From NCBI GenBank assembly GCA_947448735.1, contig CANFOS010000010.1, positions 42,634 through 106,633 on the forward strand: a stretch of 64,000 nt of DNA. The letters are read 5' to 3'. The notes beneath the pieces are model-generated. The model made no database searches, was not told the origin of the DNA, and was given only the letters and a program-made list of their open reading frames with translations. This DNA is from Comamonadaceae bacterium. GTDB lineage: Bacteria > Pseudomonadota > Gammaproteobacteria > Burkholderiales > Burkholderiaceae_C. Positions 1 through 7,745 of the stretch are shown piece by piece. Positions within the stretch are counted from its first letter, which is position 1; each line of letters begins with the position of its first letter. A program made the position numbers and the translations under genes.

Positions 1-378
1 CGCGGCCACGGCCGTTGCGATGGGAAACTTTTTCGACACAAAGCCGCGCGAGCGACACACGACCTGATCGAACGCTTGCCCACGTTTGTTTTGCACTGGC
101 ATGACAAGAAGATGGCCAGCAACATGGGTCTGTATTCAAGCGTCCAGAGCACTCACGCAGTGCGCCGCACCAAGCCTTGCCTGATCTGTCGACCTGCAAA
201 ACGGCTCGACGCCATCCAGCTGATTGAAGGCTGCGCGAAGTTGCAGGCCGCGGCGCGGCATCTTGGGATGGGTGATTCGCCGACCCTGGACATCGAACAC
301 TTCCCACAGAGCTGGCTCGCTGGCGCACCATACATTGATCGTGGGACGCAATCTTGCTCTCTCACCAAGGACATTCAG
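1..378. other. Window edge, no gene assigned
   Basis: This stretch lies before the alcohol dehydrogenase start. It is open in the same frame as that gene from 76, but the extra 101 residues do not resemble a dehydrogenase N-terminus. Opposite-strand frames across it are also open and equally unconvincing. I see no promoter, RNA gene or repeat that I can support. It may hold the upstream regulatory region or the remnant of another gene. Confidence 0.4.
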
Positions 379-1476
379 ATGATTAAAGCGCGCGGTTATG
401 CGACAAAACACTCTTTCAGCGGACTGAAGCCTTTCGACTTCGAACGGGAAGAAGCCGGAGCGAAGGAAGTTGAAATCGAAGTGCTTTTTTGCGGGGTATG
501 CCACTCTGACATTCACCAGGCAAGAAATGAATGGCACAACACGGTCTATCCCAGCGTACCCGGCCATGAAGTGGTCGGTCGTGTGACAAAAGTCGGGCAA
601 GCGGTGTCGCTTCATCACGTGGGCGACCTGGTTGGCGTCGGCTGCATGATTGACAGTTGTCGGCAGTGCCAACCCTGCAAAAGCGGTGAAGAAAACTACT
701 GTGAGGGGCCCAACAGCTGGCTGGCAACCTACAACGGTCCCATGGTGCCTGCAAGTATGGCACCCGAAGGGGTCAACAGCTACGGCCGCAGCAATACCTT
801 CGGCGGTTATTCCAATGTGCTGGTTGTGAAAGAAGACTTTGTACTCAAGATTCCCAAGGCCCTGAAGCCCGAGGTGGCTGCGCCGATTCTTTGCGCCGGC
901 GTCACGACTTATTCTGCAATGAAGCAATTCAAAGTGACAGCCGGCCAAAAAGTAGGCATTGTCGGTTTCGGCGGATTGGGCAACATGGCAGCCAAGATCG
1001 CCAAGGCGCTTGGTGCAGAAGTCATCGTCTTTACAAGCACCCCAGAAAAAGTCGAGGAAGCTAAAAAACTGGGGTTTCATGCGGTCGTTGAAAACGACAA
1101 AGAGGCGTTAAAAAAACTCAAGTCCAGCTTCGACTTCATCCTCTCAACCGTCCCGCAAAAGCATGACATCAACCCCTTTATTCTTTTGCTAAAACGTGAC
1201 TGCACGATTGTGGTGTGCGGCGCCTTAGAGCCTATGGCATCTGTGAACAACATGGAACTGGCCGCCCACCGCAAGCGTGTGACGGGCTCACTCATTGGAA
1301 GCATTGCCGATACGCAGGAAATTTTGGACTTTTGTGCAAAGCATGCGATCGGCCCGGATGTGGAGCTCATCAACATTGAGGACATCAACAGTGCCTACGA
1401 CAAAATCGAAAGCGGCGACGTACGGTTTCGGTATGTCATCGATATGTCCTCGATCAACAAGGGTTCGTCACACTGA
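379..1476 (+). CDS. Zinc-dependent alcohol dehydrogenase, YahK/CAD-like
   Basis: The predicted product has 365 residues and is a medium-chain zinc alcohol dehydrogenase of the cinnamyl-alcohol-dehydrogenase/YahK group, expected to reduce aldehydes with NADPH in the cytoplasm. Catalytic zinc ligands are visible as C41-H42 in FCGVCHSD, H63-E64 in PGHE and C172. The structural zinc ligands are C94, C97, C100 and C108. The Rossmann motif GFGGLG is at 196-201. The ATG at 379 is chosen because AAGGA lies eight bases upstream and the encoded MIKARGYA is the normal family start; a longer in-frame opening from 76 adds unrelated residues. The gene stands alone, tail to tail with the next one. The physiological aldehyde is unknown. 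Confidence 0.9.
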   Translation: MIKARGYATKHSFSGLKPFDFEREEAGAKEVEIEVLFCGVCHSDIHQARNEWHNTVYPSVPGHEVVGRVTKVGQAVSLHHVGDLVGVGCMIDSCRQCQPCKSGEENYCEGPNSWLATYNGPMVPASMAPEGVNSYGRSNTFGGYSNVLVVKEDFVLKIPKALKPEVAAPILCAGVTTYSAMKQFKVTAGQKVGIVGFGGLGNMAAKIAKALGAEVIVFTSTPEKVEEAKKLGFHAVVENDKEALKKLKSSFDFILSTVPQKHDINPFILLLKRDCTIVVCGALEPMASVNNMELAAHRKRVTGSLIGSIADTQEILDFCAKHAIGPDVELINIEDINSAYDKIESGDVRFRYVIDMSSINKGSSH

Positions 1477-1551
1477 CATTTTTTGCCGAGCCGTGGCGTG
1501 ACAGGCAAAAACCAAGGCGGGTCGAAGCTGCTCAGCGCAAACTTGATCGGC

Positions 1552-2448
1552 TCAGGCTTTATCTCCCGCCATCCGCGCCAGCACTTCGGCCGTGGCGGCG
1601 GTGTCTGCCTGGCCAAGCCCCAAAGCCATCGCGGCCGTGTAAATAGAGTGGCAGGTGTCCAGCAGCGGGGTGGGGCAATGCACCGAACGCGCCATTTCGC
1701 TGATGATCTGCATGTCTTTTTGCCACAGCAGAATCTTCATGCTGGCAGGCTCATAGTTGCGCTCAATCATCATCGGCATGCGCAGCCGCATCGCACCCGT
1801 GCCGATGTAGGGGCTGTGGCCCATCTGCGCCAGCGCCACGGCTGGATCCAGCTTCATGCGGCGACACAAGGTCACCATCTCGGCATAAGCCACGTTGTAA
1901 ATGGCCACGAGGTGGTTGGCAGCAAGTTTGAGCTTCGTGCCCGCACCCAGCGCGCCCACGCGTGGGGCTTGCAGTGTGAACGCTTGCGCCAGCGCCGCTG
2001 CCTCGCGGCAAGCACTTGGCGAGCCGCTCAGGTAAATGATCCAGTTTTGCTGTGGTGCGGGCACGGCCGTTCCGCTGATAGGCGCATCGACCATCTGTCG
2101 CCCCTGCTTGCGCAACGCCGCTGCCGCTGCGAGCTTGTCGGCCAACGGCAAGGTGCTGGTCTCGATCACGATCTGCCCTGCCTTGGGGCGACCCGCCTGC
2201 TGCAGATCAGCTACGACATCATGCAGCGCAGCGGCGCTTGGCAGGGAGCAGATCAGCGTATCGGCCTGCTTGGCCACCTCCGTGCCAGAGGCTAGAACCC
2301 GCCCCCCACTGCGGCGCAGTCGCGCGCGAGCCGCAGGCATTGGGTCATAACCCACAACCTCATGCCCCGCTGCTACCAAAGCGCGAGCAATGATGCTGCC
2401 CATGATGCCCAAGCCGATGATGCCGACGCGTTTGGTGTGTTGCTTCAT
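1552..2448 (-). CDS. Beta-hydroxyacid dehydrogenase family oxidoreductase
   Basis: This 298-residue protein belongs to the 3-hydroxyisobutyrate / tartronate-semialdehyde reductase family, cytosolic NAD(P)-dependent enzymes acting on beta-hydroxy acids. The dinucleotide-binding motif GLGIMG is at 12-17, the substrate-binding segment DAPISGTAV at 121-129, and the catalytic lysine lies in GTKLKLAANHL (K174 with N178). The usual helical C-terminal domain follows. Length is normal for the family. No partner gene indicates the substrate; it is convergent with the alcohol dehydrogenase and followed upstream by a gene-free stretch. It could equally be a GHB or succinic semialdehyde reductase-like member. 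Confidence 0.85.
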   Translation of the reverse strand: MKQHTKRVGIIGLGIMGSIIARALVAAGHEVVGYDPMPAARARLRRSGGRVLASGTEVAKQADTLICSLPSAAALHDVVADLQQAGRPKAGQIVIETSTLPLADKLAAAAALRKQGRQMVDAPISGTAVPAPQQNWIIYLSGSPSACREAAALAQAFTLQAPRVGALGAGTKLKLAANHLVAIYNVAYAEMVTLCRRMKLDPAVALAQMGHSPYIGTGAMRLRMPMMIERNYEPASMKILLWQKDMQIISEMARSVHCPTPLLDTCHSIYTAAMALGLGQADTAATAEVLARMAGDKA

Positions 2449-2550
2449 AAGAAGGCTGGCCGTTTGCAGGAAACCGCCAAGAGCTTTAAATCTGTTTTAT
2501 ACCCCAGCCATACCAAGGCCAAAGCAAGATAAACAATTGGAATCTGACCC

Positions 2551-2580
2551 AATTTTTCTCAATTTTTCTCAATTTTTCCT
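2551..2580. repeat. Tandem 10-bp repeat
   Basis: The unit AATTTTTCTC occurs twice in full and a third time with its end changed to CCT. It lies directly after the first TGGAATCTGACC motif. Confidence 0.85.
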
Positions 2581-2590
2581 GTCGTTTCGA

Positions 2591-2638
2591 CTTGCAGACC
2601 AATGAATACAAAGGCAAGCAGATCCTGAATTGATAGCG
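2591..2638 (-). repeat. Dispersed repeat, copy 1
   Basis: Read on the minus strand it shows GCTATC, TTCAGGATCTGCTTGCC and ATTCATTGGTCTGCAAG, matching the family core AGCTGCTTGCC plus ATTGGGCTGGAG. It is intergenic. Confidence 0.7.
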
Positions 2639-2796
2639 ACTGGGCATTAACTGGAATCTGACCGCCATTTTTTGCCCCTCGTTTCTAGGGCGGCAATTAC
2701 TTTCAAAATCGTAGCAAACGCAGGATTGACTGAGGGCCACAGGGTGTCATACGAACTTTCGCTTGATAAGTTTGCGCACGCACGGTCCGCTTTAAT

Positions 2797-3984
2797 TTAC
2801 CTCTGGCGCAGCGCCAGCAGCGCCGCAAACGCAGCCAACCCCAAAGCAATTGAAAACCACAGTGCGGATGCGCCAAAGCGCTCTATCGCCAGGCCAAAAA
2901 CATAGGGTGCCAGCGCCTGGGCAAAGCGTGCGGGCATCATCAGCTTGCCTTGCCGGGCGCCGTAACCGCCGGGGCCGAAGAACAGCAGGGGCAAGGTACC
3001 GTTGGCAATCGTCATCACGCCGTTGCCGGCACCATGCAAGACCGTAAAAACAACACCTGCCGGCACACCCAGGGCCAAAAACAAAAGCGCGCCGACGGCG
3101 TGGGCGGTGGACGCGATGCGGGCAGAAACCAGGGCGCTGATGTTGCGCAGCAGGCTGTATTCAAGCAGCCGGCCTGCCACCTGAGCCGGGCCGACCAGCG
3201 ACGCCAAGGCAATCGCACTGGCAAGGCCCACACCATGGGCCTGCAGCAGCTCGGGCAGATGCGCTGCCATGGCGGTGCTGGTGAACCAGGTGGCACCAAA
3301 AACAAAGGCCAGCAGCCATGATGTGGACGGCGGCGCAGACTTGGCGGGCAGCTGGTTGGCCACTGGCGTGCTGGCAGGCACTGCGGCATCCACTTTTTGC
3401 GCCTTGTTTGCTGGCGGCAGCGACAAGTTCAAAGGCAAGGCTATCAGCACATGAATCGCCGCCCATGTCAGGCAGGCACCGCGCCAACCGAACGCCAAGT
3501 TCAGCCAAGTGGTGAGCGGCCAGCCAATGGTGCTGGCAAAGCCGGCAATCAGCGTGATGCCAGTGATGGCCGAGCGTGCCGTGGCGCCATACATCCTGAC
3601 CAGGGCTGAAAACGCGCCTTCGTAAAAACCTGCGGACATCGCCACGCCTATCAGCATCCAGGCGGCAAACAGACCAACCGGCCCCTGCACTGCCGACAAA
3701 GCCGCCAGCCCGGCTGCAAAAACAAGGCTGTTGCAAGACAACACCAGCCGCCCGCCGTAGTGGTCGACCAGCCGCCCTGCTATCGGCCCCAACGCAGCCG
3801 ACACCAGCAATGCCACCGAAAAAGCCAAAAATACGGTTGAGACGGCAAGACCCAGACTTTGCGCGATGTCCTTGGCCAAAATAGCCACGATGTAATAGGT
3901 CGACGCGTAGGCGATGGTGACGGCCGAGCCCAGTTTGGCGACCGTGATGACCCGTTCATTGGGTGCCATGTGCAGCAGCCGCAT
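2797..3984 (-). CDS. MFS transporter, probably arsenical efflux
   Basis: This 395-residue hydrophobic protein has about twelve predicted membrane spans and is a major facilitator superfamily permease of the inner membrane. The motif-A-like loop after the second span reads GPIAGRLVDHYGGR. Its ATG overlaps the arsH stop codon by one base (TGATG), which implies translational coupling, so it is the second gene of an arsH-MFS operon. Because the neighbouring ars genes lack arsB or acr3, an arsenical or organoarsenical export role, as for ArsK- or ArsJ-type MFS proteins, is inferred; the sequence alone does not show the substrate. Confidence 0.8.
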   Translation of the reverse strand: MRLLHMAPNERVITVAKLGSAVTIAYASTYYIVAILAKDIAQSLGLAVSTVFLAFSVALLVSAALGPIAGRLVDHYGGRLVLSCNSLVFAAGLAALSAVQGPVGLFAAWMLIGVAMSAGFYEGAFSALVRMYGATARSAITGITLIAGFASTIGWPLTTWLNLAFGWRGACLTWAAIHVLIALPLNLSLPPANKAQKVDAAVPASTPVANQLPAKSAPPSTSWLLAFVFGATWFTSTAMAAHLPELLQAHGVGLASAIALASLVGPAQVAGRLLEYSLLRNISALVSARIASTAHAVGALLFLALGVPAGVVFTVLHGAGNGVMTIANGTLPLLFFGPGGYGARQGKLMMPARFAQALAPYVFGLAIERFGASALWFSIALGLAAFAALLALRQR

Positions 3985-4694
3985 CAGATGCTTTTTTGGT
4001 TCACGCGTTTTGACAAAGCCTCAGCACTTTCTTTGCGCTCGCTGTAGCGGTCTGTCAGCCAGCTTGATGCGCCCCGCGTGAGCAGCGTGAACTTGACCAG
4101 CTCTTCCATCACATCAACGATGCGGTCGTAATAGGCTGATGGCTTCATTCGCCCTGCTTCGTCGAACTCTAAAAAAGCTTTGGCCACTGACGACTGATTG
4201 GGGATGGTGAGCATGCGCATCCAGCGCCCCAAAACGCGCATCTGGTTGACGGCGTTGAACGACTGGCTGCCGCCGCTGACTTGCATCAGTGCCAGGGTTT
4301 TGCCCTGCGTGGGCCGCACCGCGCCAAGGGCCAGCGGTATCCAGTCGATTTGTGACTTCATGATGCCGGTCATGGCGCCGTGGCGCTCGGGCGATGTCCA
4401 GACCATGCCTTCGGCCCATTCGGCCAGGGCGCGCAGTTCGGCGACCTTGGGGTGGGTGTCGGGTGCGTCGTCTGGCAGGGGCAGGCCGCTCGGGTTGAAG
4501 GTTTTGGTTTCGCAGCCCATGGCCTCAAGCAACCGCGCGGCTTCTTCGCTGGCCAGACGGCTGTAAGAGCGCTCGCGTACCGAGCCGTAAAGCAGCAAGA
4601 TACGGGGTGGGCTGGGCGGCGGGTGGCTGGGCTGGGCCGCATCTGCCAGCGCCGGAACGTTGAAAAGCGCTCGGTCGAGGTTAGGAAGTTGCAT
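3984..4694 (-). CDS. arsH: ArsH, NADPH-dependent FMN reductase
   Basis: The 236-residue product is ArsH, a flavodoxin-fold NADPH:FMN oxidoreductase; family members oxidise trivalent organoarsenicals or reduce quinones and metals in the cytosol. The phosphate-binding loop GSVRERSYS is at 37-45, and the conserved ArsH segment [19 protein letters not shown] is present. Length matches the family. It is divergent from arsR across a 52-base gap that contains an inverted repeat, and it is followed by an overlapping MFS gene. Control by ArsR is inferred from the shared operator. Confidence 0.95.
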   Translation of the reverse strand: MQLPNLDRALFNVPALADAAQPSHPPPSPPRILLLYGSVRERSYSRLASEEAARLLEAMGCETKTFNPSGLPLPDDAPDTHPKVAELRALAEWAEGMVWTSPERHGAMTGIMKSQIDWIPLALGAVRPTQGKTLALMQVSGGSQSFNAVNQMRVLGRWMRMLTIPNQSSVAKAFLEFDEAGRMKPSAYYDRIVDVMEELVKFTLLTRGASSWLTDRYSERKESAEALSKRVNQKSI

Positions 4695-4724
4695 AAAAAA
4701 TAGGGGCCGCCTTGTTTTAATTCA

Positions 4725-4748
4725 ATAGTTCAATTATATTTGAACTAT
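4725..4748. promoter_or_regulatory. ArsR operator between arsH and arsR
   Basis: A perfect inverted repeat with nine-base arms, ATAGTTCAA and TTGAACTAT, is separated by TTATAT. It lies in the arsH-arsR divergent gap and its right arm includes the first two bases of the arsR ATG (4747). The form (TTCAA...TTGAA) is typical of ArsR-family operators. ArsR bound here would block both promoters. Confidence 0.8.
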
Positions 4749-5112
4749 GGAAACAATTGAACAAACCACGCAGCTGATGGACGAGATGGACGAGGCAAGC
4801 GCCGTCAAAGCCCTGGCCGCCCTGGCCCAAGCCCAGCGGCTGCGCGCTTTTCGGGCGCTGGTAGCGGCTGGCCCTGGCGGGTTGACGCCAGGGGTGATGG
4901 CTGAGCAACTGGCCGTAGCGCCCAGTGCCTTGTCGTTCCATTTGAAAGAACTTTCACATTCGGGCCTGGTAAGCGCCGAGGCGCGTGGCCGCAACCTGAT
5001 TTACCGCGCCAACTTTGACCACATGACCGCCCTGCTCGGGTATCTGACGGCGCATTGCTGCCAGGGTCAGCCATGTGAGGTCAGCAGCCTGGCCGAATGC
5101 CTGGACTGCTAG
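4747..5112 (+). CDS. arsR: ArsR-family arsenic-responsive repressor
   Basis: This 121-residue winged-helix repressor of the SmtB/ArsR family should release DNA on binding As(III). The recognition-helix region is around 48-70 (VMAEQLAVAPSALSFHLKEL). The classical ELCVCDL-type site in the DNA-binding helix is absent. A C-terminal cysteine cluster is present instead: C104, C105, C110, C118 and C121, resembling the Acidithiobacillus-type ArsR that uses a vicinal cysteine pair near its C-terminus. The ATG at 4747 has no Shine-Dalgarno sequence and sits in the operator, so the message may be leaderless, or translation may begin at M11 or M14. It leads an arsR-arsC-aquaporin unit. Confidence 0.92.
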   Translation: METIEQTTQLMDEMDEASAVKALAALAQAQRLRAFRALVAAGPGGLTPGVMAEQLAVAPSALSFHLKELSHSGLVSAEARGRNLIYRANFDHMTALLGYLTAHCCQGQPCEVSSLAECLDC

Positions 5113-5138
5113 TTTTGACTCTTTTTACCTATGTTTTA

Positions 5139-5189
5139 GGTCCATAGCCCAACAAATTCAAGGGCAAGCAGCTATAAATTTAATAGTAA
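5139..5189 (-). repeat. Dispersed repeat, copy 2
   Basis: On the minus strand it reads ACTATTAAATTTATAGCTG, then CTTGCCC and TTGGGCTATGGACC. It sits between arsR and arsC and ends about 25 bases before the arsC start. Confidence 0.8.
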
Positions 5190-5214
5190 TTTTATTTTAA
5201 CCAAGAGGCATCTC

Positions 5215-5715
5215 ATGACAACCGATCCAATCAATGTGCTGTTTTTATGCACCCACAACTCGGCCCGCAGCATCTTGGCCGAGGCGCTGTTAAACCACAT
5301 CAGCAAAGGCCGCTTCAAGGCCTATTCAGCCGGCAGCAGCCCGCGTGATAACCAGCAGCCCAACCCGATTGGCATTGAGGTGTTGACATCTGCGGGCATT
5401 GCCACTGAGGGGCTGTTCAGCAAAAGCTGGGACGACTTTGCAAAACCCACTGCTCCTGTGATGAACCTGGTGATCACGGTGTGCGACAACGCCGCTGGCG
5501 AGGTCTGCCCCTACTGGCCCGGCCAGCCCGCCACCGCACATTGGGGCTACCCCGACCCATCCGAAGGTGACGGTGATGATGCCCACAAACGTGAAGCCTT
5601 TAAGCAAACGCTTTACGCGCTGCGCCGCAGGCTGGAGCTGCTGGTCAATCTGCCAGAAGCCAGCGTCAGCCGGTTGATGCTGGAAACCACCGCGCGCAAT
5701 CTGGCCAAGTCTTGA
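5215..5715 (+). CDS. arsC: Arsenate reductase, LMW phosphatase type
   Basis: The 166-residue enzyme reduces arsenate to arsenite in the cytosol and has the low-molecular-weight tyrosine phosphatase fold. The P-loop CTHNSARS starts at C12 (nucleophile) and ends at R18-S19. C90 and C98 in VCDNAAGEVCPYWPG are placed for the disulfide relay of thioredoxin-coupled enzymes, and D113 in YPDPS is the likely general acid. AAGAGG precedes the ATG at a proper distance. It lies between arsR and an aquaglyceroporin gene, so reduction would feed arsenite to a channel or pump. Length is slightly longer than the staphylococcal enzyme. Confidence 0.95.
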   Translation: MTTDPINVLFLCTHNSARSILAEALLNHISKGRFKAYSAGSSPRDNQQPNPIGIEVLTSAGIATEGLFSKSWDDFAKPTAPVMNLVITVCDNAAGEVCPYWPGQPATAHWGYPDPSEGDGDDAHKREAFKQTLYALRRRLELLVNLPEASVSRLMLETTARNLAKS

Positions 5716-5719
5716 CACC

Positions 5720-6397
5720 ATGAGCCAGCCGTCTTTAAAAAACCAACTGTTCGCAGAATTTGTCGGCACTGCCGCCCTGCTCTGCGCGGTGATTGGCTCG
5801 GGCATCATGGCCGTGAATTTGAGCGGTGGCAACAACGGCGTGGCGCTGCTGGCCAACACGCTGGCCACTGTGTTTGCGCTGTATGTGTTGATCGAGCTGC
5901 TGGGGCCCGTCAGTGGCGCGCACTTTAACCCGCTGGTGACGCTGATGGTCCTTTTCAGGACATCAAAAGAGGCTGCAGGCCAACAAAATCCTGGGCAAGC
6001 AGCTTCTCTTTTTATAGCATTTCAGTTGTTGGGGGCGATCGCTGGCGCATGGCTGGCCAACGCCATGTTTGACCTGAGCGTGTTGCAGTTCAGCGCCAAG
6101 GCACGGGGCGGCTGGGGCCAGTGGCTCGGTGAGATGGTGGCCACTGCCGGCTTGATTCTGGTGGTGCTGCGCGCCCCTGCTGGCAAGGCCGCTGGCCTGG
6201 TGGCCTGCTACATCGGCGCGGCCTACTGGTTCACGTCCAGCACCTCCTTTGCCAACCCGGCAGCGGTGATGGGACGCATGTTCAGCGACAGCTTTGCGGG
6301 CATTGCGCCGGGCAGTGCTTTGGGCTTTGTAGCGGCGCAGTGTGTGGGCGCGCTGGTGGGCGTAGCGCTGCACCGCGCGCTGGGAAAACCCGTTTAA
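5720..6397 (+). CDS. MIP-family channel, AqpS-like arsenite channel candidate
   Basis: This 225-residue inner-membrane protein is of the major intrinsic protein family. The two half-helix motifs are NPL (70-72, in GAHFNPLVTL) and NPA (179-181, in FANPAAVM); the first departs from canonical NPA. It starts five bases after arsC, so it belongs to the ars operon. In Sinorhizobium an aquaglyceroporin, AqpS, replaces an arsenite pump and lets arsenite made by ArsC leak out; the same role is inferred here. Residues about 81-100, in the loop after the first half-helix, are encoded by a copy of the dispersed repeat, inserted in frame. The gene converges on the next one with a four-base overlap. Confidence 0.85.
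   Translation: MSQPSLKNQLFAEFVGTAALLCAVIGSGIMAVNLSGGNNGVALLANTLATVFALYVLIELLGPVSGAHFNPLVTLMVLFRTSKEAAGQQNPGQAASLFIAFQLLGAIAGAWLANAMFDLSVLQFSAKARGGWGQWLGEMVATAGLILVVLRAPAGKAAGLVACYIGAAYWFTSSTSFANPAAVMGRMFSDSFAGIAPGSALGFVAAQCVGALVGVALHRALGKPV
5961..6019 (-). repeat. Dispersed repeat, copy 3, inside the aquaglyceroporin gene
   Basis: On the minus strand it reads TGCTATAAAAAGAGAAGCTG, CTTGCCCAGGATTTTG and TTGGCCTGCAGCCT, then TTTTGATG, matching the family. It is read through in frame as residues about 81-100 of the channel. Confidence 0.8.
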
Positions 6398-7146
6398 AAC
6401 CTTGTACCCACCGACAGCCGCAACATGTCCTGCGGCGTGAAGTTAACCTGCGGATCCCAGGCTGCGCGCACAAAGTAACGAGGCCAGTCATAGCCCACTG
6501 ACAGACCAAATCGGCTGATGGGCGCACCGCTGACCAAGCCCTTTTTTTGCAGCAAGTCCAACGTCAAACGGTGGTTGCCATTGACGGGGCCGCGGTACAC
6601 CAGATGCATGTTTTGCTGGTCGGGGTTCAGCCGGTTGTCGCGCACCACTTGCAGCGCCAGCGACTGGTTGTCGGCCCAGCGGTAGCCACCAGACAGCATC
6701 CATGCGTCGTTTGGGTCAAAGTTCAAATTGGCGTAGTTGCGCAAGTTGGTGCGGCCTGCGCCGACGCCCACGAACCAGGTCTGGCCCGTCTCCACCATGG
6801 CGCTGCCGCCCGCAAAGCCGCCTGAGGCGATTTGCAATGACGGCACAAAGCGCACAGGCCCGAGTGGATAGCTGCTGTCCCAACCGGCACGCAGCTGTTT
6901 GACGTCTTGCGAGGCCGAGCCGTACCAGCCCAGCCACGCATTGCCAAAGCTGCCGGTGGCGCGCACATTCACGTCGAGTCCAGACGCTGCAGGCAAACCG
7001 CCACCAGACAGCTGGTATTGCCCAACAGTAAGTTTGTACGAGACCGGTTGCAAAGCCCCATCAGCGGCACGGGCAGGCCCGAACCCAGCCATCAGCAAGC
7101 AAGCCACGGCAGATAAACGCAGGAACACCGGAGAAAAAAACGTCAT
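6394..7146 (-). CDS. Predicted outer-membrane beta-barrel protein, unknown function
   Basis: I do not recognise a named family for this 250-residue protein. A Sec signal peptide is clear (hydrophobic core LSAVACLLMAGF, cleavage near ARA-ADG at about 27). The mature part alternates short amphipathic strands with turns, is rich in Gly, Trp and Tyr (for example WLGWYGSAS and FVRAAWDPQ) and ends in phenylalanine (LSVGTRF), the usual C-terminal signature of BAM-inserted barrels. About ten strands are plausible. It is convergent with the ars channel gene with a four-base overlap, so it is not in that operon. A YaiO-like or small porin-like role is possible but unsupported. Confidence 0.7.
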   Translation of the reverse strand: MTFFSPVFLRLSAVACLLMAGFGPARAADGALQPVSYKLTVGQYQLSGGGLPAASGLDVNVRATGSFGNAWLGWYGSASQDVKQLRAGWDSSYPLGPVRFVPSLQIASGGFAGGSAMVETGQTWFVGVGAGRTNLRNYANLNFDPNDAWMLSGGYRWADNQSLALQVVRDNRLNPDQQNMHLVYRGPVNGNHRLTLDLLQKKGLVSGAPISRFGLSVGYDWPRYFVRAAWDPQVNFTPQDMLRLSVGTRF

Positions 7147-7178
7147 CGGGCTAGTTTAAGCCGAGTGAGCGGCGCGGC

Positions 7179-7667
7179 TCAAAGCCACTTTTGTAAAAAC
7201 AGCGCGCTACCCATCGTCGGGTCCAGCTGGTAGGCACCAAAGCCGATACGTTCATACAGCCTGATGGCACTGTGGTTGCCGCTGAGGACTTCGAGCGTGA
7301 GCTTGCAGGCACCTCGCGCACTGGCGATTTGTTCGACCACGGCCAGCATCTGTTCACCTACCCGCTGACCTCTGTGGCTGGCCAGCACCACCACATCGTG
7401 GACATTGACCAGTGGCTTGCAGGCAAAAGTTGAAAAACCTTCGATGCAGTTGACAAGGCCCACAGGCACATCGCCAAGAGCTGTGCCAACAAAGGCCAGC
7501 ACGCTGAAAGCTTGCGGCCGTTTGTCCAGTTCTCGCACCAGATTCGCTTTGGCAAAATCACTGAGTGGCGCACCGCCGCCCCCCGGGTCTTGCGCATAGG
7601 CGTCCAGCAGCGCCACGATGGCCTGGGCGTGCAAAGCGTCGCTGTAGTTGGCTTGCAAAATTCGCAT
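7179..7667 (-). CDS. GNAT-family N-acetyltransferase
   Basis: The product from the ATG at 7667 has 162 residues and is a GCN5-related acetyltransferase. The acetyl-CoA pyrophosphate loop is in SHRGQRVGEQML (97-108), with N131 and Y138 in the conserved NHSAIRLYERIGF segment. A longer in-frame opening to 7892 adds a cysteine-rich, non-homologous segment that overlaps the divergent TRAP gene, and it is rejected. The substrate cannot be deduced. It is divergent from the TRAP transporter operon across about 78 bases. Confidence 0.85.
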   Translation of the reverse strand: MRILQANYSDALHAQAIVALLDAYAQDPGGGGAPLSDFAKANLVRELDKRPQAFSVLAFVGTALGDVPVGLVNCIEGFSTFACKPLVNVHDVVVLASHRGQRVGEQMLAVVEQIASARGACKLTLEVLSGNHSAIRLYERIGFGAYQLDPTMGSALFLQKWL

Positions 7668-7745
7668 AGGTTCAAGTGCCGGGGCACCGGATGGCAAAGT
7701 AAGCTTCCATGATAATTGCCCGCAACAACAACCCAGGAGACAGAC

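Larger units (their letters stand above)
2449..2796. other. Gene-free region with small repeats
   Basis: No convincing gene is present. It holds a tandem run of a 10-base unit (2551-2580), one copy of the dispersed Comamonadaceae-type repeat (2591-2638), and two direct copies of TGGAATCTGACC (2538-2549 and 2652-2663) that flank that copy. The direct copies could be remnants of element ends. Confidence 0.6.

Noticed and set aside
136..1080. Long minus-strand open frame across the alcohol dehydrogenase
   Set aside because: It is the mirror of a clear zinc dehydrogenase with all ligand residues; its protein has no recognisable features.
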